DNA of 64,000 bases, taken from the NCBI GenBank assembly GCA_964581355.1, contig CAZOOA010000007.1:1-64000 (forward strand), written 5' to 3'. This document shows positions 59,395 to 64,000 of the stretch, one piece after another. Numbering within the stretch: the first letter of the stretch is position 1; each line of letters begins with the position of its first letter. The notes below the pieces were generated by a model that saw only the letters and a list, made by a program, of their open reading frames with translations, made no database searches and was not told where the DNA came from. The DNA comes from CAZOOA01 sp964581355 (GTDB lineage: Bacteria; Bacillota; Dethiobacteria; DTU022; UBA8154). The position numbers and the translations under genes were made by a program.

Positions 59395-60273
59395 TTATCC
59401 CCGGGCTGCGTCAAGAGGAAAAGCCTGATCCAGGCCCCTGCGAAATGAAGAGACTTTTTCCAGAATAACCTTCGGCAGCAAACCAGGTTTTTCCAGGTTC
59501 TTTTCCACTTCCTTGACCAGGGCGCTGCCCACAATGACCCCATCGACCAGCCGGGAGGCTTCAACCGCCTGGTCTGGCGTAGAAATCCCAAAGCCGGCCA
59601 AAAGAGGCGTTTTGGTATGACGGCGGCCTGTTGCGGCAGTTTCGGGCAAGGTGTGGGAAAGCAAGCCCCGTTCCCCGGTGACACCGGAAATGGTAACGCA
59701 GTAGACAAACCCACGGGTGTCCTTTAAAATTTTTCCTGCCCTTTCCTCCCGGGTCATGGGCGTCAAAAAATCGATTAAGAGCACACCACTTGTTTCTGCC
59801 AGCGGCTTAAAGCAGCCCTTTTCTTCATAAGGCAGGTCGGGAATAACCAGTCCGTCGACCCCCGACTTTCCAGCCCGCTGGAAAAACAGTTCCGGGCCGT
59901 ACTGGTAAATGGGATTCCAGTAGGTTAACAGTACAATTGGATTATTGTAGTCTGCCCGAAGGCGACTGGTTAAAGAAAAAATATCTTCAACGCTTGTCTT
60001 ATGTTGCAAGGCCCGGGCAGCGGCATCCTGGATTACCGGCCCATCGGCCAGGGGGTCACTGAAAGGAACCCCAATTTCCAGTATATCCGCTTTTCCATCC
60101 AGGGCAGCCCTGAACATTTTTTCTGAATGAACAAGATTCGGGTCACCACCCATGAGAAAGACAGCCAGGGCTTTTTGCCCACTCTTTTGCAACCTCGATA
60201 ACGTATACTCCAGCCGGTTTCTTTTTGTGCTTCTATGCACTTCCTGCTGCTTTTGGCTCTTCTGCATCTTCAC
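59395..60273 (-). CDS. trpA: Tryptophan synthase alpha chain
   Basis: TrpA releases indole from indole-3-glycerol phosphate. Catalytic residues are in ILEIGVPFSDPLADGPVIQ (Glu and Asp, about residues 66 and 77). LLIDFLTPMTREERAGK and FGISTPDQA follow. It has 292 residues, with an unusually basic N-terminal extension of about 20 residues (MKMQKSQKQQEVHRSTKRN). It is the last gene of the trp operon and overlaps trpB by 4 bp. Confidence 0.97.
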   Translation of the reverse strand: MKMQKSQKQQEVHRSTKRNRLEYTLSRLQKSGQKALAVFLMGGDPNLVHSEKMFRAALDGKADILEIGVPFSDPLADGPVIQDAAARALQHKTSVEDIFSLTSRLRADYNNPIVLLTYWNPIYQYGPELFFQRAGKSGVDGLVIPDLPYEEKGCFKPLAETSGVLLIDFLTPMTREERAGKILKDTRGFVYCVTISGVTGERGLLSHTLPETAATGRRHTKTPLLAGFGISTPDQAVEASRLVDGVIVGSALVKEVEKNLEKPGLLPKVILEKVSSFRRGLDQAFPLDAARG

Positions 60274-61553
60274 AAACCTCCATGATTTAATAAAACTGAA
60301 AGATCTTTGTCTCCTCGCCCCGATAGATTGAGGACCACAATATCATCTTGCCTGTCATCTTCTTGCAGTTGCCGGGCCAAAGGCTCAAGGTATGCCAGAG
60401 CATGGGCACTTTCCAGGGCCGGCAAAATCCCTTCTTTGCGGGCTAAAAGGTGAAAAGCTTGGAGGGCTTCTTCATCAGTAGCCGATACATACCGGGCTCT
60501 GCTGGATGTTTGAAAAAAGCTGTGTTCCGGCCCAACTCCCGGGTAGTCCAGCCCGGCAGAGATGGAATGAACCGGGGCAACCTGCCCCTGCTCGTCCTGG
60601 AGCAGGTAACTTAATGCACCATGCAGCACTCCCGGAGAGCCTTTTTGAAGGGAGGCGGCGTGTTGATCCCCCTCCAGGCCTTTGCCCCCGGCTTCAACCC
60701 CGATAAACTGCACACTATTATCGTCGAAAAAAGGCGCGAATATACCCATGGCATTGCTCCCGCCACCAATGCAGGCCACCAGGTAACCTGGAAGGTCCTG
60801 CTCCTGTTCCATAATCTGCTCTTTTACTTCCAGGCCGATAACCGACTGAAAATCCCGGACCATTTGGGGATAGGGATGAGGACCCACCACGGAACCAATG
60901 ACATAGTGGGTTTTCTCCAGCACGGTGATCCATTCCCGCAAAGCTTCGTTGGTGGCATCTTTCAACGTTTTGCTGCCTGACGTTACCGGCTTTACCTCAG
61001 CCTGCAGCAGTTTCATCCGGAACACATTGGGTTCCTGGCGGGCCATATCTTCCTCGCCCATAAAAACGGTGCACTCCAAGCCCAAAAGCGCTGCAGCTGT
61101 TGCCACAGCCACCCCATGCTGACCGGCACCCGTTTCAGCAATCAGCCGTTTTTTGCCCATATACCTGGCCAACAGGGCCTGACCCAGGGCGTTATTGATC
61201 TTATGGGCACCCGTGTGGTTCAGATCTTCCCTTTTTAAATACAGGCGGGACAAACCCAGGTGTTCACCCAAGTTGCTGGCGCGGTAGAGGGGAGTTGGCC
61301 GACCTACATAGCTGCTCAAATACTGTTGAAACTCTTTTTGTGAGTCTATAGAGTTCCGAAAATGCGCATAGCCTTCCGTCAGCTCATCCAAAGCCGGTAT
61401 CAGGGTTTCCGGGACATACCTTCCCCCAAAAGCTCCATAGTAGCCATTTTTGTCGGGAAAATCCGACACTGATGAGTCTGCTTGATTATGTTTATTTTCC
61501 AGCCCAGTTCTATTTTCTCTTTCTAAAAGATGATTGTGGCTCTTATTGAACAT
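60270..61553 (-). CDS. trpB: Tryptophan synthase beta chain
   Basis: TrpB joins indole and serine using PLP. The PLP Lys is in KREDLNHTGAHKINNALGQA, and the phosphate-binding loop is CIGGGSNAMGIF. The 427-residue length includes about 30 extra N-terminal residues before GYYGAFGGRYVPETL. It overlaps trpA at its end, and its start codon overlaps the trpF stop by one base. Confidence 0.97.
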   Translation of the reverse strand: MFNKSHNHLLERENRTGLENKHNQADSSVSDFPDKNGYYGAFGGRYVPETLIPALDELTEGYAHFRNSIDSQKEFQQYLSSYVGRPTPLYRASNLGEHLGLSRLYLKREDLNHTGAHKINNALGQALLARYMGKKRLIAETGAGQHGVAVATAAALLGLECTVFMGEEDMARQEPNVFRMKLLQAEVKPVTSGSKTLKDATNEALREWITVLEKTHYVIGSVVGPHPYPQMVRDFQSVIGLEVKEQIMEQEQDLPGYLVACIGGGSNAMGIFAPFFDDNSVQFIGVEAGGKGLEGDQHAASLQKGSPGVLHGALSYLLQDEQGQVAPVHSISAGLDYPGVGPEHSFFQTSSRARYVSATDEEALQAFHLLARKEGILPALESAHALAYLEPLARQLQEDDRQDDIVVLNLSGRGDKDLSVLLNHGGL

Positions 61554-62236
61554 TACTTTTCACCTCCACAAGATACGTGTCCCAGGATCTGTTCGTAATT
61601 CCAGTTGTGAACCTGCTGCATAAAGGCCTTGATTTTCTCCGGGTCTTTTTTCCCCTGGCTTTCTACGCCGCTGCTAAGATCCAGGCCAAATGGATTGACC
61701 TTTTCCAGTGCAGTTGACACATTGTCCTGATTCAAACCTCCAGCCAGAACCAAAGGTAGCTTCAGGCTGCCCTCTGCCTGGAAAGAAGCAGCAATAGCCC
61801 AGTTAAAGGTTTTACCGCCCCCACCCTTGATATCCGGGTAACAGGTGTCCAGCAGCAGTGCATCAACAGGATACATAGAAATTGTCCTGGTTTCCCGCTC
61901 GGCATTCCAGTCAGAGGTAACAGAAAAGGTTTTAATTATTTTATACCCGGGAAACCGGCTGCAGTAGTTCGGTGTTTCTTCCCCATGAAATTGTAACGTA
62001 TCCAGTCCGCAAAAGGTCCCAATTTCATTGACCAGCTCAATATCTTCGTTGACAAAAACGCCTACTTTACTGATCCACGGCGGCAACTTCCTGATGACCT
62101 GCTGGGCCTGGACGGGGGAAACCTTACGGGGACTTTCAGCAAAAACAAACCCCAATGCATGGACCCCTGCTGCTACAGCTGACTTTCCTTCCTCCAGGCA
62201 TTGAATACCGCATATCTTAACACGCACAAGGAACAT
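61553..62236 (-). CDS. trpF: Phosphoribosylanthranilate isomerase
   Basis: TrpF isomerises PRA to CdRP. The general base Cys is in VKICGIQCLEEGK and the acid Asp in LLLDTCYPDIKGGGGKTF. The C-terminal phosphate-binding GGLNQDNV and GLDLSSGVE are intact. It has 227 residues. It overlaps trpC by 20 bp. Confidence 0.96.
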   Translation of the reverse strand: MFLVRVKICGIQCLEEGKSAVAAGVHALGFVFAESPRKVSPVQAQQVIRKLPPWISKVGVFVNEDIELVNEIGTFCGLDTLQFHGEETPNYCSRFPGYKIIKTFSVTSDWNAERETRTISMYPVDALLLDTCYPDIKGGGGKTFNWAIAASFQAEGSLKLPLVLAGGLNQDNVSTALEKVNPFGLDLSSGVESQGKKDPEKIKAFMQQVHNWNYEQILGHVSCGGEK

Positions 62237-63038
62237 TTTTACCCCTCAACTCCATGATTTTTTCTGCCGGAGATGCGCTTTTCATCAACGTGCGCCCTAC
62301 CAGCACCGCATCAATTCCCGCTTTTTCCTTCAGTTTTACTACCTGGTCCCACCCTGTAATACCGCTTTCAGAAACCAGCAGGCGGTTTCGGGGGACAAAA
62401 GGGCCCCAACGGGCTGTCCGTTCCAAATCCACTTCCAGTGTCTGCAGGTTTCTGTTGTTGATACCGATAATTTCTGCACCTGCCTGGACAGCTTTTTCTA
62501 TCTCTGCTTCCCTCCCCGCTTCCACCAGGGCGGTCATACCCAGTTCGCCGGCCAGGGCAATCATCCTTTCCAGCTCTATTGATGCCAGCAAGGAGGAAAT
62601 CAACAAGACAGCATCGGCACCATTGGCTCTGGCTTCATAAATATGGTATTCATCGATCAGGAAGTCCTTACGCAGCACAGGAATGTTAATATTATTCTTT
62701 GTTTCCACCAGATCTTCCAAGCTGCCAGCAAAATATTTATGGTCCGTCAAAACGGAAACGGCAGCGGCCCCCGCCCTCTCATACTCCCTGGCAACAGAAG
62801 CCACTTTACAGGAGACAGGCCTGGAAACACCCAGCTCCGGGCAATTTGTGCTCCGGGTCGGTGCTGCCTTCTTTATTTCCGCGATCACGCCAACTTGGCT
62901 GCCCTGTGCCTGCAATGCTCGCTTCAAGTCCCGGGGCTGTGGTTGTTTCTGGATTTCCTGGAGCAGCATTTGCACTGGCTTTTTTCGCTTCTGTTCCCTC
63001 AGCTCTTCCCACTTATGGGCCACGATCTGCTTAAGCAT
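62217..63038 (-). CDS. trpC: Indole-3-glycerol phosphate synthase
   Basis: TrpC closes the indole ring of CdRP. It has VIAEIKKAAPTRS near residue 53, the Lys in PVLRKDFLIDEYHIYEARANG, INNRNLQTLEVDL and VSESGI. The protein is 273 residues. It overlaps both trpF and trpD, consistent with tight coupling. Confidence 0.96.
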   Translation of the reverse strand: MLKQIVAHKWEELREQKRKKPVQMLLQEIQKQPQPRDLKRALQAQGSQVGVIAEIKKAAPTRSTNCPELGVSRPVSCKVASVAREYERAGAAAVSVLTDHKYFAGSLEDLVETKNNINIPVLRKDFLIDEYHIYEARANGADAVLLISSLLASIELERMIALAGELGMTALVEAGREAEIEKAVQAGAEIIGINNRNLQTLEVDLERTARWGPFVPRNRLLVSESGITGWDQVVKLKEKAGIDAVLVGRTLMKSASPAEKIMELRGKNVPCAC

Positions 63039-64000
63039 AAGCTATACCTCCTTTCTGACCTGAAGCCATGGCTTTGTGCTGGTCAGAGTATGCCTGCAAT
63101 GACCGCAACTTTTCCAGGGCCAAACCGGAATCAATGGCTTTTCTTGCCAGTTCCAACCCTTCTTTCAAATCTTCCGCCCTGCCGGCCACATATAAAGCTG
63201 CAGCGCTGTTGATTAAGACCACATCCCGGTGGGGGCCTTTCATCCCGTTTAAGACCTGAAGGCAAATCCGGGCCGATTCCCCGGCATCCCGGCTTTTTAT
63301 CTCCTGGAGAGGATAACGTTTTAAGCCGTACTCTTCGAGATTTAACAGGTACGTATTGATTCCGCCAGGTTTTACCTCCATGACTCTCGTCCTGCCACTA
63401 ATCGTGATTTCATCCAGGCCGTCTTCCCCGCAAACCAGCAGGGCATGTTCCGCCCCCTGTGCGATCAAAACCTGAGCCATCTTTTCTGCCAGTTCATGAT
63501 CATAAACTCCAATAACCTGCCTTTTTACTCCAGCCGGGTTATTTAAAGGACCCAACAGATTGAAGATTGTCCTCAAGCCCAGGGCTTTACGGGCAGGAAC
63601 CACATTGGCCATAGCCGGGTGCATTAAGGGGGCAAACAGAAAAGCCAGCCCCGTTTTTTCCAGGCAATCGGCCGCGCTCTCAGGGTTCAATTCAATTTCG
63701 ATCCCCAGGGCTTCAAAAAGATCAGCACTTCCAGACCGGCTGGAAACTGCCCTGTTACCATGCTTTGCCACTTTTACACCGGCTCCGGCCGTCACGAAAG
63801 CAGTGACCGTAGAAATATTGAAACTCCCGCTGGAATCTCCCCCTGTGCCACAGGTATCAACGACGGGAATCTCCCCAACCGTGACTTTCCGGCTAAACTG
63901 CCCTATGGCACGGCAGCTCCCCAACAGTTCTTCTGCAGATTCCCCCTTGCAGCGCAGAGCCACCAGATAGGCTGCTACTTGCGATTCTTTCATCTTTCCC
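63031..64000 (-). CDS. trpD: Anthranilate phosphoribosyltransferase (5' end outside window)
   Basis: TrpD transfers phosphoribose to anthranilate. The visible part has the PRPP-binding VDTCGTGGDSSGSFNIST, KHGNRAVSSRSGSAD, and RTIFNLLGPLNNPAG. The reading frame stays open to the window edge. About 20-25 N-terminal residues are expected upstream of the first Met seen here, so the gene is incomplete in this window rather than truncated. It is followed by trpC with an 8-bp overlap. Confidence 0.95.
   Translation of the reverse strand, partial: GKMKESQVAAYLVALRCKGESAEELLGSCRAIGQFSRKVTVGEIPVVDTCGTGGDSSGSFNISTVTAFVTAGAGVKVAKHGNRAVSSRSGSADLFEALGIEIELNPESAADCLEKTGLAFLFAPLMHPAMANVVPARKALGLRTIFNLLGPLNNPAGVKRQVIGVYDHELAEKMAQVLIAQGAEHALLVCGEDGLDEITISGRTRVMEVKPGGINTYLLNLEEYGLKRYPLQEIKSRDAGESARICLQVLNGMKGPHRDVVLINSAAALYVAGRAEDLKEGLELARKAIDSGLALEKLRSLQAYSDQHKAMASGQKGGIAYA

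Noticed and set aside
1..64000. tRNA, rRNA or CRISPR arrays
   Set aside because: No cloverleaf-like gene, rRNA segment or regularly spaced repeat array was recognised on either strand.

Overview
This window comes from the chromosome of an anaerobic, endospore-forming Firmicute, most likely class Clostridia. The signs are Spo0A, SpoIVB, the complete spoIIIA operon, an uninterrupted sigma-K gene, a SCIFF peptide with its radical SAM enzyme, IreB and many ferredoxin-type proteins. The genus cannot be fixed from the sequence alone. Nearly every gene lies on the minus strand, so operons read from high to low coordinates. The only plus-strand gene is a small flavodoxin at 46.1 kb. No rRNA, tRNA or CRISPR array was seen.

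Layout. (1) 1-35 kb follows the gene order known from Bacillus: aroK-aroQ-peptidase-efp-spoIIIAA..AH-asp23-nusB-folD-xseA-xseB-ispA-dxs-tlyA-nadK-recN-spoIVB-spo0A. Three things break it. An amidohydrolase/acyl-CoA dehydrogenase pair sits between recN and spoIVB. A three-gene NuoE/NuoF/NfnB-NuoG-like redox complex and two extra folD copies sit between nusB and xseA. accBC and ahrC are absent from their usual places. (2) Between ispA and dxs lies a ~600-nt GC-rich non-coding block followed by a ~200-aa membrane protein. This is the known OLE RNA / OapA locus. (3) 35-41 kb is a compact type IV pilus/pseudopilus cluster: three or four prepilin-like proteins, PilC and a short PilB. (4) 41-59 kb holds housekeeping and cell-cycle genes: aroE, yqeG, sigK, apgM, mltG, ruvX, ireB, alaS, mnmA and rarA. 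(5) 57.8-59.3 kb encodes the SCIFF maturase and its 48-residue precursor. (6) 59.4-64 kb is trpDCFBA, with trpD running off the right edge.

How the genes work together. The folD trio next to a soluble NADH dehydrogenase-like module suggests a link between one-carbon (tetrahydrofolate) metabolism and NAD/NADP/ferredoxin redox balancing. The large subunit of that module looks like a formate dehydrogenase but lacks both the Cys/Sec molybdenum ligand and the C-terminal cofactor domain, so it is probably an electron-transfer scaffold. The sporulation genes (Spo0A with a sigma-H/0A-box promoter, SpoIVB, SpoIIIA, SigK) form a full mother-cell/forespore communication set.

Non-coding structure. Two copies of a 173-nt structured block (25.9 kb and 39.1 kb) align without gaps. 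They show compensatory changes, and the G-U wobbles fit only the plus strand, opposite to the surrounding operons. Partial 3'-end copies of the same element sit around pilC. Other notable signals are a hairpin that would bury the sigK ribosome-binding site, a palindrome inside the asp23 promoter, and a 120-bp MITE/REP-like element at 45.7 kb.
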